Source of the DNA: a bacterium
Lineage (GTDB): Bacteria > Pseudomonadota > Alphaproteobacteria > Rhizobiales > JAKIUO01
Direction of reading: 5' to 3'
Assembly (NCBI GenBank): GCA_024228495.1
Contig: JAAETJ010001012.1
Location: forward strand, 1-64,000
Length of the DNA: 64,000 nucleotides
The translations under genes were made by a program, and so were the position numbers. Below are positions 25,020-35,281 of the stretch, piece after piece. Each line of letters opens with the position of its first letter. The stretch's first letter is position 1. The notes under the pieces are model-generated. The model ran no database searches and was not told where the DNA came from. It saw nothing but the letters and a program-made list of their open reading frames with translations.

Positions 25020-25688
25020 ATGGACATACAACGCCTTGACGGCCCGCACATCAGCTCCTTATCCGGGACGACCAAACAATTAGTCATTATTCTCCATGGA
25101 TATGGGGCCGACGGGAACGATTTAATCCCACTTGGCCGACAATGGCAGCAAATGTTGCCCAATGCGGAGTTCGTGGCGCCCAATGCCCCACAATTTTGTC
25201 AAAACCCGCCCATGGGCTATCAGTGGTTTCCTTTGAACGTCACCATACAGGGGGTAGTCTCGACACCCCAGGAGCGCTGGGACGGGGCACTGGCTGCCAC
25301 GCCATCGCTTGATGCCTTTATCGATGCGGAACTGGCGCGTACAAAGCTTGACCCGTCAAATCTGGCTCTGGTTGGTTTCTCGCAAGGGGCCATGATGGCG
25401 CTACATGTTGGTTTGCGCCGCACCCCCTCACCGGCAGCTATTGTCAGCTATTCAGGTATGCTGCTGGGGCCGGATCATCTGGACACCATCACCGCTAAAT
25501 CGCCCGTTTTTCTGGCCCACGGATCTGTGGATGAAATCGTCCCTTTTGAGGCCATGTCGTTGAGCAAGCAGGCCCTCACAAGCATCGATATAGACGTCAC
25601 GTCCTATGTCGAAGAGGGCATGGGGCATGGCATTGATGGCGAAGCGACCTGGCTAGCAGGCGAGTTTCTGGTCAAAAGTTTTATCTGA
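25020..25688 (+). CDS. Phospholipase/carboxylesterase family alpha/beta hydrolase
   Basis: 222 residues, cytoplasmic, of the YpfH / acyl-protein-thioesterase-like group. Landmarks: LVIILHGYGADGNDL for the oxyanion region, PNAEFVAPNAP, the nucleophile GFSQGAMMALHVGL, Asp in HGSVDEIVPF and His in EGMGHGIDGEA. Catalytic Ser, Asp and His are thus all visible. Short-chain ester or thioester substrates are usual; the natural substrate is unknown. Probably cotranscribed with the glycosylase gene. Its end overlaps the convergent gene at 25681 by 8 bases. Confidence 0.9.
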   Translation: MDIQRLDGPHISSLSGTTKQLVIILHGYGADGNDLIPLGRQWQQMLPNAEFVAPNAPQFCQNPPMGYQWFPLNVTIQGVVSTPQERWDGALAATPSLDAFIDAELARTKLDPSNLALVGFSQGAMMALHVGLRRTPSPAAIVSYSGMLLGPDHLDTITAKSPVFLAHGSVDEIVPFEAMSLSKQALTSIDIDVTSYVEEGMGHGIDGEATWLAGEFLVKSFI

Positions 25689-26193
25689 TCACGCGATTGC
25701 CGCAATAGTTTTCGTGAGCTTGGCGGGCTGCCAGAACCAGCGGTTTATAAGCCAGTCCCAAACGGCTCACGCCCCGGCAAACACTATTGTCGAGGCTGGC
25801 CATGAAGCAGCTATGGCTCGTTTTGTCGATTACATCGTCTAAATGATAATCGGTCATCTGGTAGATGCCTTTGAGCCTATTTTTTTTCATGGTTTTCGAT
25901 AAATTTCCCGTAAATTCCAGATAGATGGCAGGTTCTTCCTGTCGTAGAGCTTTGGCGTATTTTTTGTGCGCCGATCCCATTCGTTGTTCGATTTCGGTGC
26001 AATCAGGAGAAGACGAGCTGCTCGATCGACCAAAACCAAATGAAGGAAATGAGTACGTCGACAGGCTGGTACAGCCAGAAAGGCCAATGGCAAGAACCAT
26101 CAAGGGTGCGAACAAGGAACGCCGATCACGCGCCAAGCACAAAAATGTTTTTTGGCATCTAATTAAATAATAATAAAACAAAAACAAATACAT
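25681..26193 (-). CDS. Putative lipoprotein of unknown function
   Basis: Up to 170 residues, with an uncertain start. The lipobox region MVLAIGLSGCTSL predicts acylation at Cys and a periplasmic or outer-membrane location. A Ser-rich linker (GRSSSSSSPDC) follows. The mature part contains IEQRMGSAHKKYAKALRQEE, MTDYHLDDVID and four Cys in the second half (HSCFMASLDNSVCRGVSR, ENYCGNR) that could form disulfides. The frame begins at an ATG at 26193 with GGGGG nearby but carries a Tyr/Phe-rich N-terminus; a shorter start near residue 20-27 is possible. No family recognised. Confidence 0.6.
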   Translation of the reverse strand: MYLFLFYYYLIRCQKTFLCLARDRRSLFAPLMVLAIGLSGCTSLSTYSFPSFGFGRSSSSSSPDCTEIEQRMGSAHKKYAKALRQEEPAIYLEFTGNLSKTMKKNRLKGIYQMTDYHLDDVIDKTSHSCFMASLDNSVCRGVSRLGLAYKPLVLAARQAHENYCGNRVIR

Positions 26194-26312
26194 GAAAGCC
26201 CCCCAGCCCTTACATTATCTGTACCCTGCTTTATAGGACCAATGCAAGTCTATGTACCCGGCGGCACCACGGTGATCGCCAACTATACTTTGCTGATCTG
26301 ACGAGATGTGCT

Positions 26313-26906
26313 ATGACCTCGCTAAATAAGGAGCTTGATGTGAAAATGATCGCCAAGGGCACTCCGCCGGAAAATTGGCCGGCTTTGGTACTGAACGCCG
26401 ACTATCGGCCGCTTAGCTACTATCCCTTGTCCTTGTGGAACTGGCAGGCAACCGTAAAAGCGGTATTTCTCGATCGTGTCAACATTGTCGACAGCTATGA
26501 TCGTAAAATCCACAGCCCGAGCTTTGAAATCCAGCTGCCAAGCGTCGTGGCGCTTAAAACCTATGTGCGCCCTGCCCTGTATCCAGCCTTTACCCGCTTC
26601 AATGTATTTTTGCGCGATCGTTTTTCCTGCCAATATTGTGGCGATCTTGACGATCTGACCTTTGATCACCTGATCCCGCGCTCAAAGGGTGGCCGCACCC
26701 GCTGGGATAATGTGGTCACCGCCTGCTCGCCATGCAATCTAAAAAAAGGCGCACGCGATGCGAGAACCATAGGCATGTTGCCCATGCAAACGCCTTATCG
26801 CCCCACAGTCTATGAATTGCACCGCAATGGCCGCTCATTTCCTCCCAATTTCCTGCACCAAAGCTGGATCGATTATCTTTATTGGGATACTGAACTGGAT
26901 GAGTAG
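26313..26906 (+). CDS. HNH endonuclease family protein
   Basis: 197 residues at most. PALVLNADYRPLSYYPLSLW and AVFLDRVNIVDSYDR open the protein, followed by FLRDRFSCQYCGDLDDLTFDHLIPRSKGG and NVVTACSPCNLKKG, which is the CxxC..DHxxP..N..CxxC HNH zinc fold. It is a widespread, chromosomally conserved alphaproteobacterial protein; the function is not defined and it need not be mobile. A GTG at 26340 has an ideal Shine-Dalgarno (AAGGAG, six-base spacing) and may be the true start rather than the ATG at 26313. Confidence 0.88.
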   Translation: MTSLNKELDVKMIAKGTPPENWPALVLNADYRPLSYYPLSLWNWQATVKAVFLDRVNIVDSYDRKIHSPSFEIQLPSVVALKTYVRPALYPAFTRFNVFLRDRFSCQYCGDLDDLTFDHLIPRSKGGRTRWDNVVTACSPCNLKKGARDARTIGMLPMQTPYRPTVYELHRNGRSFPPNFLHQSWIDYLYWDTELDE

Positions 26907-27035
26907 GATTGGCGCGGATATCACAATCTATCCACATGATGTGATGCTGCCTTGTGTAAACATTTTTGCTCTCATTGACCTTACTGAATGAACCACGCAT
27001 AGATGGCCTCTCATTAGGTTCCAAAGGTCGAACAT

Positions 27036-28373
27036 ATGGTAAGCGACAAGCAAATCAGCCCAAACAGCAAGCGACAGGAACGCCAGTTGCAGGTGGCTCG
27101 GAAACTGTTTGCAGAGATTGGCGAACAACTCGATGTCGATCTTTGTGTGAAGCTGTGGGATGGCTCGATTGTACCGCTTGGCGAGGATGTGACCAGCGAT
27201 TTGATGATCATCATCAAACATCCCGGCGTCATCACTTCGCTTATGCGCCGTCCCAGACTAGATGTCATTATTCGACATTTTATCAAAGGCATGATCGATT
27301 TTGAGGGTGGCACTTTGCTGGATGTCGGCGTGCGTCTGGCCTTTAAACATACCAGAGGCCGCCTAAAAAAAATTCCCCGGCGTGACATCTTTAATTTCGC
27401 CAAGGCCTTCATGTTTGCGCCAACCCTCAAACCCGGTGAAAGCCGCAGTTTTGGCGGCGATCAAACGGGCAAACCACAAACGCGTACCAAGCAGAGCGAC
27501 AAGGCATTTATTGAGTTTCACTATGATCTTTCCAACGAATTTTATGAGCTGTTTCTGGGCGAGCACATGGTCTATACCTGCGCCTATTTTACCGATTGGG
27601 AAAACACCTTGGACAAGGCCCAGCTTGACAAGCTGGACATGATTTGCCGCAAGCTGCGCCTCGTCCAAGGCGAGCGGTTTTTGGATATTGGCTGCGGCTG
27701 GGGTGGCCTCATTTGTCATGCCGCCAAGCATTATGGAGTCAAGGCCCACGGGGTCACCCTGTCAAGCGAACAATATGATTACGCGGTCAAAAAAATAACC
27801 AATATGGGACTGCAAGACCTTGTCACCATTGAGCTCAAAGACTATCGAGCACTGGACGAGAAATTCGACAAGATCGCCTCGATTGGCATGGCCGAAGCAA
27901 TTGGCGTTGCCAACACAGATGAATATTTTGCCACCGTCAATAGATTGCTTGTCGACAAGGGCCTGTTTCTCAATCATGCCATCGCCCGCAAGGCCAAAAA
28001 GAAAAATAACACATTTTCAAGCCGTCCGGAGCAACGCGCACTGCAAAAATATATCTTTCCTGGCGGTGAACTCGATGATCTGGGCCATACAATTGCGGCT
28101 CTTGAACAGCACAAATTCGAAATTATGGATGTGGAAGGCTGGCGCGAACATTATCAATTGACCACCCAACTATGGTGTGATCGCCTAACCCAGAACAAGG
28201 AGCAGGCCGTCGCGCTGGTTGGAGAGGAAACCTATCGCATATGGGTCGCCTATCTTGGCGGCGCGTCCCTGGCGTTTTTGCGCGGCTCCGCGCGGCTTTA
28301 TCAAACCCTGGTGAGCAAAAACCCGAAGGGGCCAACCAAACTGCCTCCCAGCCGCCACGATTTGTATAAATAG
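27036..28373 (+). CDS. cfa: Cyclopropane-fatty-acyl-phospholipid synthase
   Basis: SAM-dependent methyltransferase that adds a methylene bridge across the double bond of unsaturated phospholipid acyl chains. 445 residues. The N-terminal lipid-binding domain precedes IEFHYDLSNEFYELFLGEHMVYTCAYF, the SAM motif FLDIGCGWGG (215-224), VKAHGVTLSSEQYDYA and the C-terminal KYIFPGGELDDLGH with WREHYQLTTQLW. Cfa activity usually rises in stationary phase and acid stress. Separate transcription unit followed by a terminator-like hairpin. Confidence 0.93.
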   Translation: MVSDKQISPNSKRQERQLQVARKLFAEIGEQLDVDLCVKLWDGSIVPLGEDVTSDLMIIIKHPGVITSLMRRPRLDVIIRHFIKGMIDFEGGTLLDVGVRLAFKHTRGRLKKIPRRDIFNFAKAFMFAPTLKPGESRSFGGDQTGKPQTRTKQSDKAFIEFHYDLSNEFYELFLGEHMVYTCAYFTDWENTLDKAQLDKLDMICRKLRLVQGERFLDIGCGWGGLICHAAKHYGVKAHGVTLSSEQYDYAVKKITNMGLQDLVTIELKDYRALDEKFDKIASIGMAEAIGVANTDEYFATVNRLLVDKGLFLNHAIARKAKKKNNTFSSRPEQRALQKYIFPGGELDDLGHTIAALEQHKFEIMDVEGWREHYQLTTQLWCDRLTQNKEQAVALVGEETYRIWVAYLGGASLAFLRGSARLYQTLVSKNPKGPTKLPPSRHDLYK

Positions 28374-28413
28374 CCGCCATGGTCACGACTCTCCTTACAC
28401 CCCCTACATTGAC

Positions 28414-28457
28414 GCTAACGCGCGCATACACGTTAGCACTTTAATTATTTTTTAGGG
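28414..28457 (+). terminator. Terminator-like hairpin after cfa
   Basis: GCTAACG / CGTTAGC (7 bp, ten-base loop) followed by ACTTTAATTATTTTTT. Placed 40 bases after the cfa stop. Confidence 0.6.
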
Positions 28458-28486
28458 TTATACTGGGGACAGAGAGGACTTTGATC

Positions 28487-28993
28487 ATGTTACCCTGCAA
28501 ACCACTCACCTTTTTTGCCCTGTTCTGGGTATTTTTAATTCCCGGCGCAATCCCCGCGATGAGCGCAAAGGTGACGACTGTAAATGATTGTGAGAAATCA
28601 CCCTTCAGCGGCTCATGGGTCTCAACTGATAAAACTGTGCCATTTTTGTCTAAACTAGAGATTACGGACCTTTGCAAACACATCACAACCAAGCCCGTGG
28701 CGACCAATACTCCATGGGCGGGCGTCCTTGGACAGGAGCGAAACTATTTCTATCGCGAATACAGACTTCGCCCCTCCAGCACCTGTTATCCTCTTGATTG
28801 CGTGTGGGGTCGCTCCAAGGGCCAGGTCGATAGCAATGGGGCGCTGGTCGCAAACTTTCACCTGTTCTTTTCTCGAAGATATTTGAAGTTAACGTGGAAA
28901 AAACAGGCACTCCATATCAATTGGCGAATTCAGTATCTCAGTGGCAAGAAGCCAGACCAGATCGGTGAAACGCTACTGGTACGTACCAACTAG
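28487..28993 (+). CDS. Secreted protein of unknown function
   Basis: 168 residues from the ATG at 28487 (AGAGAGGA lies 8 bases upstream). A signal peptide is clear (PLTFFALFWVFLIPGAIPAMSA). The mature part has NDCEKSPFSGSWVS, LSKLEITDLCKH, RPSSTCYPLDCVWGRSKGQV and the last segment LKLTWKKQALHINWRIQYLSG. Four Cys could form two disulfides. It looks like a small beta-sheet periplasmic protein; no family was recognised. Transcribed as a single gene between cfa and the large YafK paralogue. Confidence 0.65.
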   Translation: MLPCKPLTFFALFWVFLIPGAIPAMSAKVTTVNDCEKSPFSGSWVSTDKTVPFLSKLEITDLCKHITTKPVATNTPWAGVLGQERNYFYREYRLRPSSTCYPLDCVWGRSKGQVDSNGALVANFHLFFSRRYLKLTWKKQALHINWRIQYLSGKKPDQIGETLLVRTN

Positions 28994-29187
28994 TCCTCTG
29001 GCACATTAATTCAGGTCATTAAAACGAGCCAGGATCGCTACATACTCGAACGCATGAATATGTAAAAAACCCATGAAACAATCGTTTATTTTAACGATCT
29101 GGCTAACTTAATACCGTTATTTCCTTGTTATTTCAAACCCTTTTCACTATTCTCATCTCTCTTATTAAATGTGAGGACTGATCCCGC

Positions 29188-31026
29188 ATGGACCTGATCA
29201 GAAAGCGGCAAGCCAATAATATTCGGGCGCGGTATAACTGTGCCGGACTTCTCACTGCTTATTGTCTGTTTGCCCTGTTCACCTCGCTTCCCTCACAATC
29301 TGCCAACCGCGCACAAAATGCCCTGTCCCAGCAGACCGCAAACTTGCCGGCGCTGGACCAATCACCAAAAATTCAGACAAAAAATACCGGCAAGTGGTGG
29401 CAACAGCATCAAGAATTAGCTTTTTTGCATGAAAAGTGGTGGCGGCGCCATTATCCGGTCAAAATGAACGAGACTGCAAAAGCGCCCGCTCAAAAGGACA
29501 AGGCCCAGTTCAAACTGGCCGCTGCCTCAAAGATTGAGCCAACACCCAAACCAGCGAACAAACCTGCAAGCGCCGAAAAACAAACAGCACCACGCACCAA
29601 AGCACCGATAAACACAAAGGTCAAAGCGCCCATCAAGGCCAAGGCCAAACCAGCCGCCCCCGTAAAACTTGCCGCAAACAAACCAAAGCGTGACGTCATC
29701 GCGTCCCCGGCTCTATTGCCAAGCACTGACACGGCCTTGCCCTCGCAAAAACCCCTCATATTGGCAAAAGTGCGACCGCCTGCCAAAATCGCGTTAGCCA
29801 ACCTCTCTCCCCTACCCGCTTCCCTCCTTGGCAATATCGCAGTTAATATCGCCAAACAACCGAACAGCGATTACGAATCTTTGCTGCCTGCCTTCATCAA
29901 AAAAGCCATCAACTCTCATGATAAGCGTGCCGCCATTAAACCCGAAGCAGCTCATTGCGTCGCTGACAATATTGCAGGCTGGTCCGGTATAAAGCTGTTG
30001 CCGCATCACGTGGAATTACTCAAAAAAACCAGCTCCACACCCTCGCAGGTTTCGCTCGCGCTCTCAGCTCGTTTGAACATGGGTGGATTTACGGCCGGCT
30101 CAGAGATTTTCATGCGGATCTTCAAGGACCGTTCAGAACTTGAAGTCTGGTTAAAAAAGGGCGAGCGCTATGCGCTTTACCACACCTATAAAATTTGCCG
30201 CTGGTCAGGATCGTTTGGACCCAAGCTCTACGAAGGAGACAAGCAGAGTCCCGAAGGTTTCTATATCGTCAACCGGCAATTGTTCAAGCGCCCCAGCTGG
30301 AAATGGAAAGGCAGTTTTTCTCTGGGCTATCCCAATGCCTATGACAAGCTGCACGGTCGTACCGGTTCGCTGATCCTCGTGCATGGCGGCTGCACCTCTT
30401 CTGGATGTTTCGCCATGACCGACCCAGTGATCAATGAGGTTTACGAGCTGGCACAACTGGCCCGTGACAATGGCCAAAAGAAATTCAGCGTCCATGTTTA
30501 TCCGTTCAAGCTCACCACTGCCAATCTTGCCAAACACAAACACAGCCCATGGAAGCCATTCTGGAACAATCTCAAAGAAGGCTATGATCTATTTGAAAAA
30601 ACGGGCTTGCCGCCAAGAGTGCGTGTTTGCGACAAGCGCTATGTCTTCGCGCCAAATGGAGTTGATCGGGTCGGTGCTGGCTGGTCAGGCAAAGGATGTT
30701 ATGGGTTGGCGGCCTATATTCAGGGCTGGAAACCCGCCAGCCGTTACGCAAGCAAAAACATGGGCAAACGAGCCAGGCGTGCCGCCCGCAAAACCCGCAG
30801 AGCCGGAGTCCGGTCTCGCTGCAATCTCAATCGGGCCAGTTGCCGTAAATTTGTCGCTCTTAAACGCAATAAATCAAGAAAACGCCGCGCCAAATCGAGC
30901 AAGAGAAAGCGCCTCAGCAAAAAACTGCGCCTGGCTGCCAAGCGTCGCGCTACCATGCAACGCGCCAGAACCATCGGTCGCATGCAAAAAAAACGAGCGT
31001 TCAAATCGAATGGCGGCAATTCTTAA
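29188..31026 (+). CDS. Large YafK-family L,D-transpeptidase-like protein with basic tail
   Basis: 612 residues in three parts. Residues 1-40 include a hydrophobic export signal (GLLTAYCLFALFTSLPS). Residues about 40-280 are low-complexity, rich in Lys, Ala, Pro and Thr, with many KAPI/KAKAKP-type units. Residues about 290-490 form the YafK catalytic domain: EIFMRIFKDRSELEVWL, GSFGPKLYEGDKQSPEGFY, FSLGYPNAYDKLHGRTG and HGGCTSSGCFAMTD with the catalytic Cys. The last 100 residues are Arg/Lys-rich (KRARRAARKTRRAGVRSR, KSRKRRAKSSKRKRLSKK). It shares PEGFY, LGYPN and VHVYPFK with the 12.5-kb paralogue. The tail could bind anionic wall or LPS polymers; that is inference. Confidence 0.82.
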   Translation: MDLIRKRQANNIRARYNCAGLLTAYCLFALFTSLPSQSANRAQNALSQQTANLPALDQSPKIQTKNTGKWWQQHQELAFLHEKWWRRHYPVKMNETAKAPAQKDKAQFKLAAASKIEPTPKPANKPASAEKQTAPRTKAPINTKVKAPIKAKAKPAAPVKLAANKPKRDVIASPALLPSTDTALPSQKPLILAKVRPPAKIALANLSPLPASLLGNIAVNIAKQPNSDYESLLPAFIKKAINSHDKRAAIKPEAAHCVADNIAGWSGIKLLPHHVELLKKTSSTPSQVSLALSARLNMGGFTAGSEIFMRIFKDRSELEVWLKKGERYALYHTYKICRWSGSFGPKLYEGDKQSPEGFYIVNRQLFKRPSWKWKGSFSLGYPNAYDKLHGRTGSLILVHGGCTSSGCFAMTDPVINEVYELAQLARDNGQKKFSVHVYPFKLTTANLAKHKHSPWKPFWNNLKEGYDLFEKTGLPPRVRVCDKRYVFAPNGVDRVGAGWSGKGCYGLAAYIQGWKPASRYASKNMGKRARRAARKTRRAGVRSRCNLNRASCRKFVALKRNKSRKRRAKSSKRKRLSKKLRLAAKRRATMQRARTIGRMQKKRAFKSNGGNS

Positions 31027-31035
31027 TTGGGATGC

Positions 31036-32046
31036 TTATTTCGTTTTAATTGGGCGATCAGGTTGAAAGGCGTGGAACGCAAAAGCGAATGTCACTTCAT
31101 AAGCGACATCTGTTAGTTTGCCATCTATCTTGCGTTGCGCGACGACATTGCCCACATCCCGACCTTTCTTAATGACAGAATTCTCCAGCGCCGAATTTTG
31201 CCCGGCCTGCCAGCCAAGGCTGACATCACCGATTTTTAGTGATCCTTGCTTACGCAACAGCTCCAATGCCACAGCGTGTTTTTTACCATCGCTTTTTATA
31301 ATCACCACGCGCGCCATAGGCGAAATGCCTTTTGGCATATCCCCTTTATACAAAAACGGCGTCGCGGCCCGGTCATAATTGGCGTAGGGGTTGCGGCCAT
31401 AGTCACGCCTTGCTGCGGGGTCACCGCGCAGCACTTTACTGTTTGGAAAACGCTTTTTGAAATTTTCAAATGATTCAAGACGCGAGGGCACAGTCACAAG
31501 TTTAGTGCCCAGCAGTTTGCCGACAATGGCTTCACCTGAAAACTGTTGCCACCAGCTTTCACTCTGACGGTCATACATAACGAGGTCGGAATAGCGCAGT
31601 TTGCCAGTCGTACCAAAATCATATAGCTTGTCGCCAATTTTACGCTCAAAAACGATGGAGGTATTGCACAAGGGGCAATAGGTGACGGTCACTGGCACAC
31701 CGCCGATCACATCATTGACGATCTCGTGCCATATGAGGATACGCAGAGGGTAAGCACGCGCCTCACCATTGATCGACAGGCCGATCACCGGTTCTTGTGG
31801 ACCCAGTTTGGTCTCTTTGTCGATCGCATGAAACAAAGGCCTGTCAATGGAGGGGATGCCATCTTTTGGTGGTCCCCCGGACATGATATCAGCAAAATCA
31901 ATGGAGCTTTTGGAAAAATCAGTTTGCTTCCATTCCTTTTGCCACCATTCCACATTAGATTGTGCACCACTTTGCGCAGCACCAGCAAGTATCCCGATTG
32001 GCACCAGGGCAACCTGCAACAAAATTTTTGAAAATACTGACATCAT
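31036..32046 (-). CDS. DUF3179 domain-containing secreted protein
   Basis: 336 residues. The N-terminus is a signal peptide (LLQVALVPIGILAGAAQSGAQS). DUF3179 is clear: GEARAYPLRILIWHEIVNDVIGG, VTYCPLCNTSIVFERKIG, DFGTTGKLRYSDLVMYDRQSESWWQQFSGEAIVG and LVTVPSRLESFENFKKRFPNSKVL. The two Cys in CPLC could bind metal or heme. Function is not established for the family. Convergent with the large YafK paralogue, divergent from glpD. Confidence 0.88.
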   Translation of the reverse strand: MMSVFSKILLQVALVPIGILAGAAQSGAQSNVEWWQKEWKQTDFSKSSIDFADIMSGGPPKDGIPSIDRPLFHAIDKETKLGPQEPVIGLSINGEARAYPLRILIWHEIVNDVIGGVPVTVTYCPLCNTSIVFERKIGDKLYDFGTTGKLRYSDLVMYDRQSESWWQQFSGEAIVGKLLGTKLVTVPSRLESFENFKKRFPNSKVLRGDPAARRDYGRNPYANYDRAATPFLYKGDMPKGISPMARVVIIKSDGKKHAVALELLRKQGSLKIGDVSLGWQAGQNSALENSVIKKGRDVGNVVAQRKIDGKLTDVAYEVTFAFAFHAFQPDRPIKTK

Positions 32047-32135
32047 TTAATGACTATAAAGATTTGCACTGATATTTACCAATCACAAGACATAATTTAC
32101 TTGTGATGTTGACATTGGGAACTTTAATCCTGACG

Positions 32136-33650
32136 ATGCAACCCATGTATGACATTGCGATCATCGGTGGGGGCATAAACGGTTGCGGAATTGCCCGCGA
32201 TGCTACTGGTCGTGGTCTGAAAACCTTGCTTGTGGAAATGAACGACCTGGCCAGCGGCACCTCTTCTCGTTCCACCAAGCTCATTCATGGCGGCCTGCGC
32301 TATCTCGAACATTATGAATTCGCGCTGGTACGCAAATCACTGATTGAGCGAGAAGTGCTCTGTAAAATAGCCCCGCATATTATCGAACCCTTGCGCTTCA
32401 TATTTCCGCACCACCAGCAAATGCGGCCCATCTGGCTAATGCGCCTTGGCCTGTTCTTGTATGATCATATTGGTGGCCGCAAAGTTCTCCCCTCCAGTAA
32501 AGCGCTTGACCTGACCCGCAACGAGGCGGGAGAAGCTCTGCAAAATTCGTTCACAACAGGTTTTGAATATTCGGACTGCCGGGTAGATGATGCAAGATTA
32601 GTCATTCTCAATGCGATGGATGCGTTTGAGAGAGGAGCCGACATTCTTGTTGGCACAAAGCTTATGAGCGCCCAGCGCGATGATCGCCATTGGAGCCTTC
32701 AACTGCGCGATAAGGAAAACGGAGAACAACATGTGCTTAAAGCCCGCACGCTGATCAATGCGGCGGGCCCCTGGGTCGATGAAGTCGTTGCCAATCGTCT
32801 TCAAATCCGATCCAACAGCGTGGTGCGACAGGTCAAGGGCAGCCATATTCTCGTGCCCCGACTATTTTCCCACAATCGGGCTTATATCTTCCAGAACCCC
32901 GATCAGCGTATAATTTTTGCCATTCCCTATGAGGGCGAGTTCACGCTGATCGGCACCACCGATGTTGATTTCACTGGTGACCCCGGTGATGTTGAGATTT
33001 CGAGCGATGAAACCAGCTACCTGTGCGAGGCTGCCAGTGAATATTTTAAAGAAATTGTTGCTCCGGCTAATGTCGTTTGGAGCTTTGCGGGCGTGCGGCC
33101 CCTGTTTGGCAATGAGAAAACGTCCGCCAGCAAACTGACCCGGGATTATGTGCTAGATCGTCACGGCGAACAAGGAGAACCAGCGCTGCTTAGCATCTTT
33201 GGCGGCAAGATCACGACCTATCGCAAGCTCGCCGAAAAGGTACTGGCCAAGCTTGAAGATCAGCTTCCAGCAAATGTTGGCAAACCGTGGACCAGCAATT
33301 ACCCCCTGCCCGGCGGCGATTTTGAGATCTGTGAGTTCGATAGGCTGGTTGAAAAACTAATGCTTTTGTGCCCGCACATCACGCTGCCACAAGCCAACCG
33401 CCTGATGCGCGCCTATGGCACCCGCGCCTTTAGGATTTTTGCGCCGCACAAAAAATATCTGGCCGTTGGCGAAGATTTTGGCGGCGGGCTGACACAGATC
33501 GAAGTGGAGCATCTCATTGAACATGAATGGGCAACAAACGCCGAAGATATTTTGTGGCGGCGCAGCAAGCTTGGACTGACCCTGTCGCGCCAGCAGCAAA
33601 AACATCTGGATCAATGGCTGCAAGAATATCAAAAGGTGCGTGAGATATGA
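32136..33650 (+). CDS. glpD: Glycerol-3-phosphate dehydrogenase
   Basis: Membrane-associated FAD enzyme that oxidises glycerol-3-phosphate to DHAP and reduces quinone. About 504 residues from the ATG at 32136; the ATG at 32145 gives the canonical N-terminus [23 protein letters not shown]. Other motifs: [43 protein letters not shown] and the C-terminal [12 protein letters not shown], with a DAO_C domain. The stop overlaps the glpK start (ATGA), so the two form an operon. No GlpR-type regulator or glpF is nearby. Confidence 0.95.
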   Translation: MQPMYDIAIIGGGINGCGIARDATGRGLKTLLVEMNDLASGTSSRSTKLIHGGLRYLEHYEFALVRKSLIEREVLCKIAPHIIEPLRFIFPHHQQMRPIWLMRLGLFLYDHIGGRKVLPSSKALDLTRNEAGEALQNSFTTGFEYSDCRVDDARLVILNAMDAFERGADILVGTKLMSAQRDDRHWSLQLRDKENGEQHVLKARTLINAAGPWVDEVVANRLQIRSNSVVRQVKGSHILVPRLFSHNRAYIFQNPDQRIIFAIPYEGEFTLIGTTDVDFTGDPGDVEISSDETSYLCEAASEYFKEIVAPANVVWSFAGVRPLFGNEKTSASKLTRDYVLDRHGEQGEPALLSIFGGKITTYRKLAEKVLAKLEDQLPANVGKPWTSNYPLPGGDFEICEFDRLVEKLMLLCPHITLPQANRLMRAYGTRAFRIFAPHKKYLAVGEDFGGGLTQIEVEHLIEHEWATNAEDILWRRSKLGLTLSRQQQKHLDQWLQEYQKVREI

Positions 33651-35134
33651 GAAATTATGTGTTGGCCATCGATCAGGGAACCACTTCCAGCCGGGCCATT
33701 TTATTCGATCAAAATTTGCAGATCGCTGCCACTGCGCAGCAAGAGTTCAAACAGATATTCCCACGTTCCGGCTGGGTTGAACATGATCCAGAAGAAATCT
33801 GGGATAGCGTATTATCAACTTGCCGCGAGGTCATGAAAAGCCAAAATGTGCAAGCCAAACAGATCAACTCAATCGGTATCACCAACCAGCGTGAAACGGT
33901 TGTTTTATGGGACAAACAAAGCGGCAAATGCCTGCATAACGCGCTGGTCTGGCAGGACCGGCGCACTGGCGATCTGTGCGCCAAACTAAAAGCGCAGGGT
34001 CATGAAAAGCTGGTCTCCAGAAAAACCGGATTATTGCTCGATCCCTATTTCTCGGCTACCAAGATCGCATGGTTGCTGGATCATGTTACGGGAGCTCGCC
34101 AGGCCGCTGAAGAGGGGCGTGTCGCCTTTGGCACCATTGACAGCTTCTTGCTGTGGCGCTTGAGCGGCGGAAGGGAGCATGCAACAGACGCAACCAATGC
34201 CAGCCGCACCCTGCTCTATGATATCTGCAAAGGTGGCTGGAGCGATGAATTGTGCGAGCTGTTCAACACCCCCGCGTCCCTACTGCCGCAGGTCAAAGAT
34301 TGCGCCGCTGACTTTGGTGTTTGCGAGCCTGAGCTGTTTGGCGCTGAAATCCCCATCAACGGCATCGCCGGGGATCAACAAGCAGCCACAATTGGACAGG
34401 CCTGCTTTGCCCCCGGCATGGTCAAATCAACCTATGGCACCGGCTGTTTTGCCATGCTCAACACGGGCGGCACACCGGTGCATTCCAACAACCGATTGCT
34501 CACCACCATTGCCTATCAATTGGGCGGCACTCCCACCTATGCACTTGAAGGCTCGATCTTTATCGCCGGTGCCGCCGTGCAATGGCTGCGCGATGGCTTG
34601 GGCGTGATCGAAAAAGCCGATGAAACCGGTGAGTTGGCCGCGAAGGCTGATCCTCATCAGTCAGTTTATCTGGTACCAGCCTTTGTAGGCCTTGGCGCCC
34701 CGCATTGGGATGCAGATGCACGTGGCGCCATTTACGGCTTGACGCGCAACACAGGACCTGCAGAGTTGGCTCGTGCAGCGCTTGAAAGCGTTTGCTATCA
34801 AACAAAGGATCTGCTGGACGCCATGCAAGCTGACTGGCCGGATATGGATCAAACAATCCTGCGTGTCGATGGCGGCATGGCTGCTTCCTACTGGACCATG
34901 CAGACGCTTGCCGATATTCTCGATATGCCGGTTGATCGAGCGAGCATTACGGAAACAACGGCTCTGGGGGTCGCTTATCTGGCTGGTATGTACACAGGGT
35001 TTTATCCCCCGATTGATGAGTTCAAGCAAAGCTGGTCGTTCGATCGGCGTTTCGAACCCTCGATTGAAGCGGGCGAACGCATCCAAAAAATCAGCGGCTG
35101 GAATAATGCTATAAAAAGAACACTAACGAATTAA
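33647..35134 (+). CDS. glpK: Glycerol kinase
   Basis: Phosphorylates glycerol with ATP. 495 residues, close to the E. coli protein. FGGY-family motifs: [105 protein letters not shown] and the C-terminal [22 protein letters not shown]. Together with glpD it converts glycerol to DHAP. Confidence 0.97.
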   Translation: MRNYVLAIDQGTTSSRAILFDQNLQIAATAQQEFKQIFPRSGWVEHDPEEIWDSVLSTCREVMKSQNVQAKQINSIGITNQRETVVLWDKQSGKCLHNALVWQDRRTGDLCAKLKAQGHEKLVSRKTGLLLDPYFSATKIAWLLDHVTGARQAAEEGRVAFGTIDSFLLWRLSGGREHATDATNASRTLLYDICKGGWSDELCELFNTPASLLPQVKDCAADFGVCEPELFGAEIPINGIAGDQQAATIGQACFAPGMVKSTYGTGCFAMLNTGGTPVHSNNRLLTTIAYQLGGTPTYALEGSIFIAGAAVQWLRDGLGVIEKADETGELAAKADPHQSVYLVPAFVGLGAPHWDADARGAIYGLTRNTGPAELARAALESVCYQTKDLLDAMQADWPDMDQTILRVDGGMAASYWTMQTLADILDMPVDRASITETTALGVAYLAGMYTGFYPPIDEFKQSWSFDRRFEPSIEAGERIQKISGWNNAIKRTLTN

Positions 35135-35184
35135 AAGGAACGGCTGGTTTTTGGTGAACCTGACGATCCTCAACCCATTTTACA

Positions 35185-35244
35185 TCCACCGCTCTCACCT
35201 TAGCCCTCTGCACTTGGGAGAGGGTCGGTGTAAGGGGGGGTGGA
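35185..35244. repeat. Imperfect palindromic intergenic repeat
   Basis: Nested inverted arms TCCACC / GGTGGA, CACC / GGTG and CCCTCT / AGAGGG. It resembles the common proteobacterial CCCTCTCC...GGAGAGGG intergenic palindromes. It sits between glpK and the convergent ybbP, and could serve both as terminator and as a repeat. Copy number in the genome unknown. Confidence 0.5.
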
Positions 35245-35281
35245 ACCTGCAATTCCGGGAAAACTAGCAGCGCTCAAACTC

